Shown one piece after another: positions 12,654-22,842 of a DNA stretch of 43,606 nt (position 1 is the first letter of the stretch; every line of letters starts with the position of its first letter). The translations under genes were made by a program, and so were the position numbers. The stretch lies in contig PJRA01000198.1 of NCBI GenBank assembly GCA_016987375.1, forward strand, positions 666,854 to 710,459, in the 5' to 3' direction. The notes under the pieces were generated by a model. The model saw nothing but the letters and a program-made list of their open reading frames with translations. It ran no database searches and was not told the origin of the DNA. Source of the stretch: Brachionus koreanus (Eukaryota > Rotifera > Eurotatoria > Ploima > Brachionidae).

Positions 12654-14921
12654 ATGGATCAAAAAACAAATCAACTAGGCATACGAAAGCCAAAGACAGA
12701 AAAGTCGTGCTCGCCATCACCGCCAATGCTAGTCGTGCAAAACGGCGTGGACGAGAGCACGGCGCCAAAACTCGAGAGCATAGACGAATCTTCATCGTCA
12801 TCTACCAATTCGGTGAGCGAAAAGCCGATTTGTTTTTTTCAACCGAGCGACTTGAGCGAGATGAACTCGGTGCTCAGTTTGATAAAGACAAATTTTCCCC
12901 ACTTGAATGTACAAGTGTGTTTGAATCCAGGCAACAATTCGGCAAATAGGACAAAATTTTTGTCGCCAAGTTCAAAGCAGACCGAGCGGGCGTTCAGCAT
13001 CGACAGTTCATTTTTGAACTCAATCGACCGGCAAGAGTCGAAAGACAGCGGGTTTTGGAGTGCAGGCAAGTCGTCGTTCGACTCGACCAAATCGTGGTCA
13101 ATGTCAGAGTCGTACTCGACATCGCTGCAGACGCCCTCGCCGCCCATAAACCAGAGCAAGCCCGAGGCGAACGAAAATTATCTCAAGTCGCCGTCGAGCC
13201 GCGCCGGCTTCAAGTGGAAAAAGGGTCAAGCCTGGCGCTACAACAGCAATAGTAGCAATGTATCGACGGACTGCAGCACAAACTGTGACGAGCCCGGCAC
13301 CCAAAACACCAGTCTAAATCTGACCAGCTTTGAGAGCACATGTCAAGGAGACAGCGAGCCGCAAAGCAAACAGAGTCTGTGCCACCTGGGCGCCCGATTC
13401 AGTAACAGTTTTGAGTCAAACGCAAGCTCGAATTGCGGCCTGGCCAGCAATCATTTGTGGGCATCAACCTCCAAATTAGACGAATTCAAGACTGCCGAAG
13501 CCGGACCTCTTGTTTCATCGTTCACAGTGACCGACGGCCTGAACAAAGCATCCAAGCGGCGAGGCAAACTAGTCCGCGACCAAACCATTGACAATACGGA
13601 CGAGCAGCCCGTTTCTAATATGACCAATAGCTCAGTTAAGCTAGAAAGCACTAGATTCGACTCGATCAGCAGTCTAATCAGTCCTCTGACCATTTCGGCC
13701 AAAGAGCCATCTAACTCAAGTCCCAGTTACAAACCAAATCCGTTCACAAGCTCCAGTGGACGAATTTCTCCTCCTGAAAAACGTCTATCTATTAATAATG
13801 ACAAGTCGTTCAACTCAACACCACCATCGGTCTCCTCGTCGCCTGCTCCGTCTGGTCAATCATTGCATGACGCTGTCGTAGCAGCCGTAATCGCTGCTGC
13901 CATTGGCAAGCCGAACAATAATCAAAACGAACAACATTACGACTTTTACAAAGACCTACACAAACTAAATCTAAAAACAAATGAAGAATTTAACCAGCAA
14001 AAAACAAATAGTCAGTTTTTGTCAACTGGTAAGCTAATGGCAAGGTCAAGTTCATCGCCGAACTATTCGTCATCATGTTCGTCCATACCGTCTCTTCAAC
14101 ACGGCATACAACCACAAATTAATTCGGGTTTTTCGCCAATTCTAAACTCATTTGGCGATCAAAATTTCTACAATAGCAAATCATTGTCGACTTGTTCGAT
14201 ACCAGTGGCAGCAGCTGCCGCAGCCGCTGCTCATTTTATGAACACAATACCGAGGCCAAGTCCCAGCAGTGAAAACGCTAGATTTAATCCGCGACCGCCC
14301 GAGATTGTTATTACTGAGAGCAAAATTGAGAATGACACAAACAATAAACATGAGCCTTTTTCATTTCAATTCAAGCAAGACGAAAGCATTTGGCACAGTG
14401 TTAACGGCCAGTTCTTGAACACTAGCCGTAATCAGACCAATGGTGACAAACAAGCCAAGCCGCACGTGTGTCCTAGTTGTCAGAAGAGATTCGCTCGCAG
14501 CGATATGCTCATTCGTCACTCTAGACTGCACTCGGGCGTCCGACCATACAGATGCAATCGCTGCGGACAAGAATTTAGTCGCAGCGATCATTTGAATACT
14601 CATTTGAGAACACATACCGGTGAAAAGCCATATTCTTGTCCACATCCAAAGTGCACATATGCAGCTTGTCGAAAAGACATGATAACTAGACACATGAAAG
14701 TGCACAATAAGAACAAAAATGCCATGTCATTTGATAATTCAGGTGATAAGAGCAAAGCGGTCAGTACCGAGCTAGGTGTAAAGCTAACCGCTTATCCCTC
14801 GATTAGCTTCGATTCGTCTAGTTTAAATTTTGCCAATCAACAAACGCAAAATTTGGACAAAATGCACGAAACTAGTGGGACAGAGAGTGGCCGTCAAACA
14901 TTTGGCCAAATTAATTCATAA
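12654..14921 (+). CDS. klu: Klumpfuss/EGR-type C2H2 zinc-finger transcription factor
   Basis: Intronless, 755 aa. The first 600 residues are low-complexity and Ser/Asn/Pro-rich, with an Ala-rich helix (AAVIAAAIG, near 410) and a poly-Ala run (near 520), typical of disordered regulatory regions. Three C2H2 fingers follow: Cys606/Cys609..His622/His626 with RSDMLIRH; Cys634/Cys637..His650/His654 with RSDHLNTH; Cys662/Cys667..His680/His684 with ACRKDMITRH, linked by TGEKP-type linkers. The RSD helices put it in the EGR/WT1/Klumpfuss group, which recognises GC-rich sites. The third finger (YAACRKDMITRHMKVH) closely resembles Drosophila Klumpfuss rather than EGR1-4, whose third finger reads RSDERKRH. 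Expected role: nuclear regulator of neural or lineage fate. Coding sequence is markedly more GC-rich than its surroundings. The symbol is by resemblance and is less sure than the family. Confidence 0.85.
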   Translation: MDQKTNQLGIRKPKTEKSCSPSPPMLVVQNGVDESTAPKLESIDESSSSSTNSVSEKPICFFQPSDLSEMNSVLSLIKTNFPHLNVQVCLNPGNNSANRTKFLSPSSKQTERAFSIDSSFLNSIDRQESKDSGFWSAGKSSFDSTKSWSMSESYSTSLQTPSPPINQSKPEANENYLKSPSSRAGFKWKKGQAWRYNSNSSNVSTDCSTNCDEPGTQNTSLNLTSFESTCQGDSEPQSKQSLCHLGARFSNSFESNASSNCGLASNHLWASTSKLDEFKTAEAGPLVSSFTVTDGLNKASKRRGKLVRDQTIDNTDEQPVSNMTNSSVKLESTRFDSISSLISPLTISAKEPSNSSPSYKPNPFTSSSGRISPPEKRLSINNDKSFNSTPPSVSSSPAPSGQSLHDAVVAAVIAAAIGKPNNNQNEQHYDFYKDLHKLNLKTNEEFNQQKTNSQFLSTGKLMARSSSSPNYSSSCSSIPSLQHGIQPQINSGFSPILNSFGDQNFYNSKSLSTCSIPVAAAAAAAAHFMNTIPRPSPSSENARFNPRPPEIVITESKIENDTNNKHEPFSFQFKQDESIWHSVNGQFLNTSRNQTNGDKQAKPHVCPSCQKRFARSDMLIRHSRLHSGVRPYRCNRCGQEFSRSDHLNTHLRTHTGEKPYSCPHPKCTYAACRKDMITRHMKVHNKNKNAMSFDNSGDKSKAVSTELGVKLTAYPSISFDSSSLNFANQQTQNLDKMHETSGTESGRQTFGQINS

Positions 14922-15829
14922 TAATTTATTTTCTTTTTAAATTTATTTTTATTTATTACTATTATCAATATTATTATTATAATTATTATCATTAATGTAT
15001 TTAGTATTCACTAGCTGTGAGAATTAATGTTTAATTTGAATACCCTTTGAAATAGTGATCCGAAACCGGTGGTTCCTATTTTATTTATCGCTCCTAATAG
15101 ATTTGTACATAGCATAACATTAGTTTTTTTTTTTTTAAGCCAAGTGTCCATTATTTATAATTGTGTATTAGTTTTTTCTTTTTTTTTATATTTAATTGTA
15201 AGTCTAAATGTTTGTAAATAAAATTATTCAATGTAAAACAAATAATTATTTTTGAATGAGATTTTATTAAAATAAATATTTTTTAAAAGAAGATTCATTT
15301 TTTAATTTTTTTATTAAGTCATTTTCAAGAATAAAATTTAAAAATAAATATTTTTCAAGTAACTATGTTATCCAAATATTATAATTATTTTTAAATTTTA
15401 TTATGTTGAGTCATAAAATGATGCGTTTTTTAAAAGGTTGAATAATTTTTATTTTACCATCTTAGTAATTCTAAAGGTAAAAAGTTTTTTTTTTATATGT
15501 AAAAATGAACAGAATTGAATGCTTACATGCTCAACTTTTTGTTTACTTAATTCTTAAAATTTTTAAATAAAATGAATTTTTTTTACATTTTGGAACAGTT
15601 TCGTCACAGTTTTGTCACTACTGGAATAAAGGCCAATTATAGCAACTGTATTAACTCGTGAATTATGTCTAGTGGAAGCTAAAAATGAGCTTTAAGTAAC
15701 AAATGCAATGATACGAGCATTAGAAGGAAGAAAAGCTCGTGCTATAAATTCAGAAATTTATTCTGAATGAATGGATGCATTACTTCGAGCTAAGCTAGAA
15801 AGCTAGATTTTCTTTTCAAAGTAAAATTA
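14922..15829. other. 3' UTR of klu-like gene and AT-rich intergenic DNA
   Basis: ATT/ATTATT repeats occupy 14940-15000. A likely polyadenylation signal AATAAA lies near 15217-15222 (GTAAATAAAATT). The rest is A/T low complexity. From about 15600 the composition becomes mixed and may be the decayed 5' part of the mariner relic that follows. Confidence 0.45.
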
Positions 15830-16100
15830 GATCTTATACAGCTAGAATAACAATGACACAAATAGAAGAGCTTAAAGAGATTGAACTTCTTCCTCATCCA
15901 GCATATAATGCAAATATTTCTTCTTTAGACTATCATCTATTTCGCTCAATTGATCATTTCCTCAGAGCAAAGCATTTTACTTAACCAAAAACAAGTTGAA
16001 GAAAGGCGCTGTGAGTTTTTTGAGTCCATAGCTGTGGATGGTAAAAGAGAGAAATTGGACTTTTCGCTTAAGAATGGCTAAAGACTTAAAGGCATAATGA
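15830..16100 (+). mobile_element. Mariner-family (Tc1/mariner) transposase relic, C-terminal part
   Basis: Translation of about 15840-15984 gives a mariner transposase C-terminal signature: TARI, then LLPHPAY, then DYHLFRSIDHFLRAKHF. This corresponds to the region leading to the last catalytic Asp (usual text LPHPPYSPD..SDYHLF). It ends in a stop at about 15984 and continues in another frame as QVEERRCEFFESIA until about 16075. The Pro-Asp dyad that normally precedes the DYHLF motif is replaced (NANISSLDYHLF). Frameshifts, in-frame stops and absence of the N-terminal DNA-binding half show it is dead. Sequence from 15600 may be a decayed upstream part. No terminal inverted repeats were recognised. 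Confidence 0.8.
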
Positions 16101-16386
16101 TTTATATTTTGAAAATTATTTAACTATTTCTTTTTTTAAAAAAATGTTAAAAAAATCACCCAAATATAATGAATTAACAAAAAAATATTTTTAATTGTGT
16201 AGCTAAATAATTGTTTAGTTTATGAAATAATTATCAGGCTGAAAACATATTGATCAGCAAAAATAAGACAAAAGTTTAAAAATGTCTAATAGTTAAAATT
16301 ATGACACATCTTCAGGTTTTTAATCTCTTACTTTTACAACTAACTGAATTATATCAGTCTTTATAGTAGTCTTGTTAGATATGTAC

Positions 16387-16513
16387 TGCTATATGGGTCT
16401 GATTATGAGACAATGAATGGAAGATACTTTCAAATAATTGATGTATTTCATATCTATAGCTTAAAAAATATTAGTAAACATTTAATGAAACTCCGAATAC
16501 TGTTGCAAATGTA
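16387..16513 (+). mobile_element. Possible LINE ORF2 C-terminal relic
   Basis: The frame from 16387 begins LLYGSDYETMNG, resembling the conserved LLYGSETW motif in the C-terminal half of non-LTR retrotransposon reverse transcriptases, and runs about 42 codons to a stop. The following sequence to about 16620 shows scattered basic peptides in several frames. The evidence is one short motif plus a setting rich in other LINE relics. Confidence 0.35.
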
Positions 16514-16689
16514 GACCTGTATAGGAAAGCAAGAAGCAAGTCGATCTGCAACTGATACACAGAAGACGACTTAAATAGCCTAAATAAGTTGTGAGATTGA
16601 CATCAGACAAAGTTTAAAAATGAGAAAACACTTACTGTTTTACACATAGCTTAAATTTTACTTTGCTAAATGTAAAATAAGGTTCGGAA

Positions 16690-17120
16690 AATAAGTTAAG
16701 TTTAGTTTAGCTTGTTGAATAAACATAAATGGTACAATAGATGACATAAACCGTTGTTAACAGTTGTTTACTATGTCTGTGAATTATTTTATATATATAA
16801 ATATATTTTTTTAAATTGAATAAAATGATTAAATAAATAAGAAGAAAAAAAACAGTAGGAACGATTTTGCCTAGGTTGATAATTTAGCTGCTTGTGCTAA
16901 CGCTTTGGTTTTTAATGTTGCTTTTTATTTCTAGCTCTTCTTCTTTGTCTTCTTTCGTCAATTTGTCTTTCTCTAGTATCCCATGCAATACATAGTTCTT
17001 TTAGGCGTAATCAAATATGGTCTAGAAAGCCGTGGTGCAAGGTTTTGGTTCAGATTCGCAATAGCGAGTTTGGAAAGTGCGTAAAATTGGTTATAAAATT
17101 AGGAGTTAAATAGGGAAAAT
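16690..17120 (-). repeat. Dispersed repeat, copy A
   Basis: About 330 bases (core 16695-16975) match 34310-34620 in inverted orientation at roughly 80% identity by eye, with long exact blocks such as GCTCTTCTTCTTTGTCTTCT. Read on the minus strand, copy A has a frame ending at about 16918: LCIAWDTRERQIDERRQRRR followed by ARNKK and a stop, then a shared 3' non-coding part ending in a CTAAACT-type tail. Similarity is weaker but visible between 16980 and 17110. I do not recognise the element; orientation and tail fit the 3' end of a retroelement or an unclassified transposon. Confidence 0.7.
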
Positions 17121-17717
17121 ATTGTGAACTAAACCATTTTAAAACCTAAACCAAATTTCTATAAGAATAAAAATAATACAATCTATAACATTAAATTTTG
17201 ATGCATTTGTTAAAGATACATTTTCCTTGTAAATGCAGCAGATTTTGTTACTAAATTTTGCCAAAGTAGGCGTTTAATATAGCTACAGAAAAAATTATCG
17301 GGTGTATCGAAAACTTATTAAAAATGTATAAAATTCCCTATTTCAGACTCAACATATGGGTATATTTTAGGCTTTAAATAAACTAATTAAATAAATAAGA
17401 ACAAAGTAAATAACAAAATGAGTACTGTACGTTCAAGTTATTTGTCCGAAAACAAATTGAGGTATTATTATATTTTGCTAGTAAAAATTTCACATAAGGG
17501 CTATTTTCAATCAATCAAAAAATAAATTGATCTCATAATTTAACCATAGACTGGTTGGCCTGATTTCGACAATCCTAAATTAATTCTAACTAGATAAACA
17601 TTTATCATAATTTATAATCAGATAAAAGTAAAGCTTTGTAAGCTTTAAACTCAATGCAAAATAATCAATTCTAATATTTTAAGAATAATTAAATTTGAAT
17701 AAATTTTGTTTGAAAGT
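17121..17717. other. AT-rich intergenic region
   Basis: Nothing supportable was seen. It should include the promoter and 5' UTR of the BTB gene starting at 17718. Confidence 0.5.
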
Positions 17718-18554
17718 ATGGAACTGGTAGATTTTTCCAAACCGACTACTATGTGCGATGTTTTGCTCATAGTTGAGAACCGAAAGCTTTACTGCAACAG
17801 AGCCATGCTGAGTATTTGGTCTCCAGTTTTTGAAACTATGTTCAAATCAAATTTCAAAGAAAAAGAATCATCAGAAGTTAATTTACCAGGTTAATAAATT
17901 TTAAGCTAAATTTTGTTTTATAGTTAAAAAATTTGGAATTTAAAAATATTTAAAAAAGATAAGACATTTGACGATATTCAAGAGCTTTTACAAGTGATTT
18001 ATCCGCCCAATAAGGCAATCAATTCTTCTAATGTAGAAAAAATGCTTCAATTTGCTGATGAATACCAAATGAACGAGCTGACCAGACGATGCAGACAATT
18101 TTTAATGACACAACGAGGTTCTTTTTCATTCTAAATTTATTCAATTAAGTATTTACTATTTTTTTAAGTAGGCAATTTGGAGATTTTGCTAATTGCTCAG
18201 CGCTATCAATTCGATGATGTGATTAAGAGATGTGTCGATCACTTGAAGCACACAATCAACTCTACCATACTTTCTAATGAGCTTAAAATTAAAGAGGTAA
18301 ATGTAGAAACGCTAAATTCAGTTCTTATTGCCAGAGTCAAGCATTTGGAGACTCTTTTGGACACTTTTAAAAAGAAAGTTAGCGGATCGTGCGAAAAATT
18401 TCGTGATATCAAAGCTCTGCCTGGAAATTTTAACGAAAATTTAACTACTTGCTCCAGACACACTGAATGTGTGGAAACATGTCAAGATTGTATGAGAAAT
18501 GTTCGTTTGATTATAAACAGATTGTGCGAAGAAGGAAGTGAGCTAACAGAATAA
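17718..18554 (+). CDS. BTB/POZ domain protein (BATH-like, no visible MATH or Kelch)
   Basis: Three exons are inferred: 17718-17889, 17959-18117 and 18172-18554, giving 237 aa. The frame is open to a TTG at 17706, but the first ATG is 17718. Residues about 15-110 form a BTB fold: DVLLIVENRKLYCNRAMLS, WSPVFETMF, then after splicing VNLPDKTFDDIQELLQVIYP, and a BACK-like helical stretch (LQFADEYQMNELTRRCRQFL; LIAQRYQFDDVIKRC). Both introns (69 and 54 bp) are phase 1 and restore the fold exactly. The last 80 residues carry a predicted amphipathic helix and a Cys/His cluster (CSRHTECVETCQDCMRN) that I do not recognise. Such proteins are usually substrate adaptors for Cullin-3 E3 ligases. The short BTB-led form resembles nematode bath and BTB-only genes. 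Function beyond adaptor is unknown. Confidence 0.82.
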
Positions 18555-19084
18555 GAATTTAAATAATTAAAATTATTAATTATCTATAAGTTACTCAACA
18601 ACAACTAAATGCTTTATTTAATTTATTTTTTTTCTTTGTTCAATTGAATAAAAATTGAATTTTTGCTTTTGAAATAAATAGATTTTTTTCTTTTTAATTA
18701 TTATTTATTTATTTAAGAAAAAATATTTAATTAAATGTTATCTTGATTGTCTAAACATATATTTTTTTCAAATATGTTTAATTACAGGTGAATTTAATAA
18801 AGAAATAGTAGATAAAATAAATGAGATGCACAACATTTATTTTAATTTTATCAGTTATTTGAATTTAATTAGAAACATTGACACCAAAAAGACACCAAAA
18901 AAGTAGCATCTGAAAATGAAATAATAGAAATAAAATTCACATTGATTTAAGTTGTTTTTAGAACTGATTAAATAATAAATATTAATTATACAATAGGTTT
19001 GGACATGACCATGAATAATAAGTCTTTTATTTTATGTAATAATCTTTATTAATTTACAAATCTAATTATTTTGCCACAATCAAA
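18555..19084. other. AT-rich intergenic region, 3' of BTB gene
   Basis: It probably contains the BTB 3' UTR (an AATAAA near 18673). Nothing else was recognised. Confidence 0.45.
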
Positions 19085-19275
19085 CCATGTCATTCGAGAA
19101 GTTAATAACTTGTGGAATCCCTCAAGGCAGTTGTCTCTCTCCGTCGTTATAAATTGCATATTGCCTGCCAAAAGAAATAAAAATTGCACTCTTTGCGTAT
19201 GATATTTGCATATGGATTACAGGAATTTCAAAAAAAGAATTCTGCATTAAAAGCAAAACTGGATTCTGAGAGTGA
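19085..19275 (+). mobile_element. Non-LTR reverse-transcriptase relic (RT motifs 4-5)
   Basis: The frame from about 19088 gives KLITCGIPQGSCLSPSL, stop, then IKIALFAYDICIW and a further stop near 19270. CGIPQGS..LSP and ALFAYD are reverse-transcriptase palm motifs; the catalytic FADD is degraded to FAYD, and the segment between the two motifs is shortened. It is isolated from any other retroelement domain and is a dead 5'-truncated fragment. Confidence 0.78.
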
Positions 19276-20613
19276 TATTTTTTTTTCCTTTTAAAACAAG
19301 CATTGCTATGATTCAAAGAACGCTTAAAATTGATAAAAAACAAGATAGATCAATCCAATTATTCATTCAATTATTAATAGATCTACAATTACAATTTCCA
19401 GACTTAATTTAAAATTCAAAATTGAGCACTTGTTTAAAAAAAAATAAAAAGAAAATTTTTAATGACATGTAATTAATAGTGAAATTATTAAAAAAAAAAT
19501 TAAAAATTTGGTTTAGCCTTTATGAGATACTGTTAAAAATGGAAAGTCAATTTTGATATAAATCTAAATGTTATAAAAGTCAGAAGTTTTTTTCAAAAAA
19601 AAATTTTTATCCATTTTTTAAGACATTTCATAAAAGTTGAATTCTGTTTTTTTTTTAAATAAAAGTTCATTTTTTACTGACATGTCATTATTTCACTTGG
19701 TTACATGTCATTAAATTCGGATAATTACGTTATTCAAATTATTACATTGATCGTTTGATCACAAAGCTATTAATCAATCTTGAGTAAAAATATCCAAATG
19801 TTTTTTCTCCACTGTTCGTTTTTGCCATTGGTTCAATCATGTTTGCACTATTCCTTAAATTGTAACTGAAATTTCTCGAGTCATTTTTTAGAAATATATT
19901 TTTTAAATTTATTTATGCAATTAAAAAAAAATTTTTTAAATAAAAATTTGATTTGAATTTCATTTTTTTATTCTAATTAGATTATATGCGTTTTAAGTTC
20001 TAAAAAAAAATTAAAAAAAATTTGTTTTAAATTCAGTTTTTACATAAAAAGCACAATTTTGCATAAAATAAATAATAAAAGAAGTAATAAAAGACTTCTA
20101 AAGACTCGCTCAAGCTTTTTTGTTTTGCACATTTACCCTCAAACATTTTCGCTCTTTTAACTTCTTTGCCCCCTAACCCATTAGGTCCTTGTACTAATCA
20201 ACTCAGTTGAAATATTGAGATAAGCTTGGTTTAAATATAAACATCCTTACAGACAAAACTTGAGCATATTTAAATTTAAAACGAAACCTCATGGACTTTC
20301 TATTTCTAAAAGAATATGTTCTTTTAAAAAATAATGAAAATATTCAATTTAATTATTCTCAGTTTTTTTTCAAATAATTCGAATAGAACTTAGATTCAAT
20401 AAAAATATTTTTTTTGTTTCAAGCTGAATGCAAACAATATGAAATTATAGTTTTGCTATAAATAACTAAAAAATTTAAAACACCTTTAAATATTATTTAT
20501 TTACATTTTAGAATTAAAAAGTGACAAAATTTAATCAAAAAAAAATCGAGCCAGATTTTATTTGCTTCTTAAAAATTTTTTCAAGTGAGAAATTTTGTAT
20601 TCACTTGCAAATT
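19276..20613. other. AT-rich intergenic region
   Basis: Nothing coding was recognised. A less AT-rich patch lies at about 20100-20200. The end should hold the 3' UTR of the minus-strand channel gene. Confidence 0.45.
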
Positions 20614-21690
20614 TTAGACAAATTCATTTTCGTTATCAATATTAATAACACTCACTAGATATTCCAAACTAGAATAGGTTTTTTTCAACTGAAATGTATT
20701 CACTTCAATGAGAGATAGCAATTGAAAATATTTTTCTAATAGTTTTTTTTGCTTGATTGGAATATAAGGCTCAGTGGCTTTGTTAAATTGTTCTAGGGTC
20801 TCTTTCAGTTGGAAAAAATTATCCTCATCATCACTATCATTATCTGTAACTTCACCCATTACTTTGCTATTTTCTAGAGAAAGATTAAAATTATCCACTA
20901 GAACAGCAATAAACAAATTAAGCATTATAAAATACTCAATAACTAAATAAATAATTAAAAATACTATTAATATATTTCTTTCTATTTTTTTATTCAATGT
21001 CAAATTTGAATAATTATCTTTGTAAATTGAGTACCAGTCATCAAGAGTCAAAACTTGAAATAGAGTAAACATTGATTTGAAAAAATTGCCGAATTTATTT
21101 TCATCCAGATTGGAAAAGAGTCCACAACCAACTACAGAAAAATTGAATAAAGTCAGAGTGATCAAGACCAATATGGCACTAAGTGATCTGAATGATTTGG
21201 AACAAGTTTTCAGGATTATTTTCAAACTGAACAACAGTTTAATGGTTCGAAGCAGGCGAAGCGCCTTTAAGGCCCGGAATATCCGCAGAACTTTGAGAAT
21301 TTTAAAGACATTGGACAAATTGTTTATTTCTTCATTGGATTTTTTTCCATTTAGAATCAATGACTGGTTGAGATTTGGTTCAATTAACAAAGCTGAGTCC
21401 ACTGAATCGATCGAAAAGCTTAGACTAAAAACTATAATACTGTCTATTAAACTAACAATTAGAGTAAAAAAATCAATCAAGTTCCAAACGTCTTTATAAT
21501 ATGCCAAACTCTCATCGTAAATTTTGTACACAAATTCTATCAAGTAAATCAATATGCATATGTTATCAATTAAATGAAAATAGCTAGAATATTTTTCGTT
21601 TAAATCAGGATAAGTCTCCAAACACATTACCAATATGCCTGTCATAACTGTGAGAAATATAATAATTTTAAAATAAAATTTTTTGATCAT
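20614..21690 (-). CDS. CATSPER1: CatSper1-like sperm cation channel subunit
   Basis: Intronless, 358 aa, with ATG at 21690; an in-frame stop lies just upstream, so no coding extension is likely in this exon. It is a single six-helix voltage-gated domain: S1 at about residues 5-27, S2 about 40-60, S3 with WNLIDFFTLIVSLID, S4 with regularly spaced basic residues (KILKVLRIFRALKALRLLR), S5, a pore loop FTLFQVLTLDDW, and S6 YLVIEYFIMLNLFIAVLVDNF. The TLDDW pore motif (T-x-D-x-W) and the VxEYFIxLNLxIxVLVDxF S6 match CatSper1 best; CatSper2-4 differ at the pore. By homology it forms the Ca2+-selective, pH-sensitive channel of the sperm flagellum with CatSper2-4. The long His-rich N-terminus of mammalian CatSper1 is absent. 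It is head-to-head with the KCNQ-like gene, 1.15 kb apart. The numbered subtype is less certain than the family. Confidence 0.8.
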   Translation of the reverse strand: MIKKFYFKIIIFLTVMTGILVMCLETYPDLNEKYSSYFHLIDNICILIYLIEFVYKIYDESLAYYKDVWNLIDFFTLIVSLIDSIIVFSLSFSIDSVDSALLIEPNLNQSLILNGKKSNEEINNLSNVFKILKVLRIFRALKALRLLRTIKLLFSLKIILKTCSKSFRSLSAILVLITLTLFNFSVVGCGLFSNLDENKFGNFFKSMFTLFQVLTLDDWYSIYKDNYSNLTLNKKIERNILIVFLIIYLVIEYFIMLNLFIAVLVDNFNLSLENSKVMGEVTDNDSDDEDNFFQLKETLEQFNKATEPYIPIKQKKLLEKYFQLLSLIEVNTFQLKKTYSSLEYLVSVINIDNENEFV

Positions 21691-22842
21691 TTTTAATTAA
21701 CTTTTAGAAAAAAATTTTTTCTTTTTTGTATTTTAATATGTGAAAAATTAGCGCCTTTTTTGGAAAAAAAAATTAATGGTCTTTTTTTTTAACTGGTTTT
21801 TGATAACAAAAGATTTTGATATTAATTATTAAAATTCAAGACATTTACTAAAACAAAAAAAAATTAAAAAAAAAATACTAAATATTTTGTGAACTTTTCT
21901 TAAGTAAATTTTACCTTAATTTTTTTTTTGTTTGAAAAGAATTTAATTTGAAAAAGCTTTTGAAATTTTTATTGTTTAAAAAAAATGAGATAATTGTGCA
22001 AATTTAACTTTGAAAGTGCTTCAACAGGAATCGAATAAAAAATCTGGAAAAATATCAAACAGTTATTAGTAATTTTTAAGCGTCTTAATTCAAATTTAAT
22101 ATTTACAAGAAAAAAATTGTGTTTTTTTTTTATTTACTTTTAAATTTTTTTTCTAATTAAGCAAAAAAAAATTCAAATCAACAAAATAAAAAATTTCGTT
22201 CAAATAAAAATTTTATTAGTCAAAATTTTTAGAGTTTTTTTTCTTTGTTGCAGGATAATTTGGACGGTGTTTTCTAAACGGCATTATTTAAAAGAGAAAA
22301 GAAAAATTAAAAAAAAAACTTTCTTATTTTAAACCGAAAACGAAAAAGTGCCAAAATTTATCTTCTCTTTTCTTTGCAAATAATTAAGCTAGTTATATTT
22401 TAGAAAAAAAAATTGAATATTAATTTTAAAGGAGTGTCTTGTCTTAGAGGAAAATTTATTTTTTGATTATTCTACTTAGAAAAAAAAAATCTTTAAGCTT
22501 GTCTAAATTTTTTATCAATAGCCAAATCAATTTTTCAAACAATTAGAAAATTTTCAAGTATAAAGCTTTATTTTGAGCATTTTAGTTTTTTTTCTTTAAT
22601 TATTTTTATTGCATTTTAGATTATATTCTAAAATTTAAAAAAGGTTAGGAACACTATTTTATCATAATGATTGCTTGCTATATTTTCTAGTAAACAATTA
22701 AATAAAATTTTAAGTTGATAGATAATGTTTCATATTTTTAAAACTAATTTGAAAAATAATATTTTATCTTTTATCTCTCTTTAATTGAAAACAGAGAATA
22801 AAGCATTTTATAGAAGTTTTGCTCAGTCAATTTTTGCTTGTC
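21691..22842. promoter_or_regulatory. Divergent intergenic region between CatSper-like and KCNQ-like genes
   Basis: The two channel genes are transcribed away from each other across 1.15 kb of A/T-rich sequence, which must hold both promoters and 5' UTRs. No specific elements were recognised. Confidence 0.4.

Noticed and set aside
12839..13702. Minus-strand and alternative-frame ORFs inside the zinc-finger gene
   Set aside because: They are shadows of a long GC-richer coding exon. They lack recognisable domains, while the plus-strand frame encodes three clean zinc fingers.
20614..21690. Two-pore channel or one-domain fragment of a four-domain Cav/NALCN channel
   Set aside because: The frame is a complete single six-helix unit with its own start and stop, and the TLDDW pore and S6 fit CatSper1 best.
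22250..22400. Possible upstream exon of the KCNQ-like gene
   Set aside because: Slightly less A/T-rich patches occur, but no ATG frame with a donor site joins to 22843 in a convincing way.
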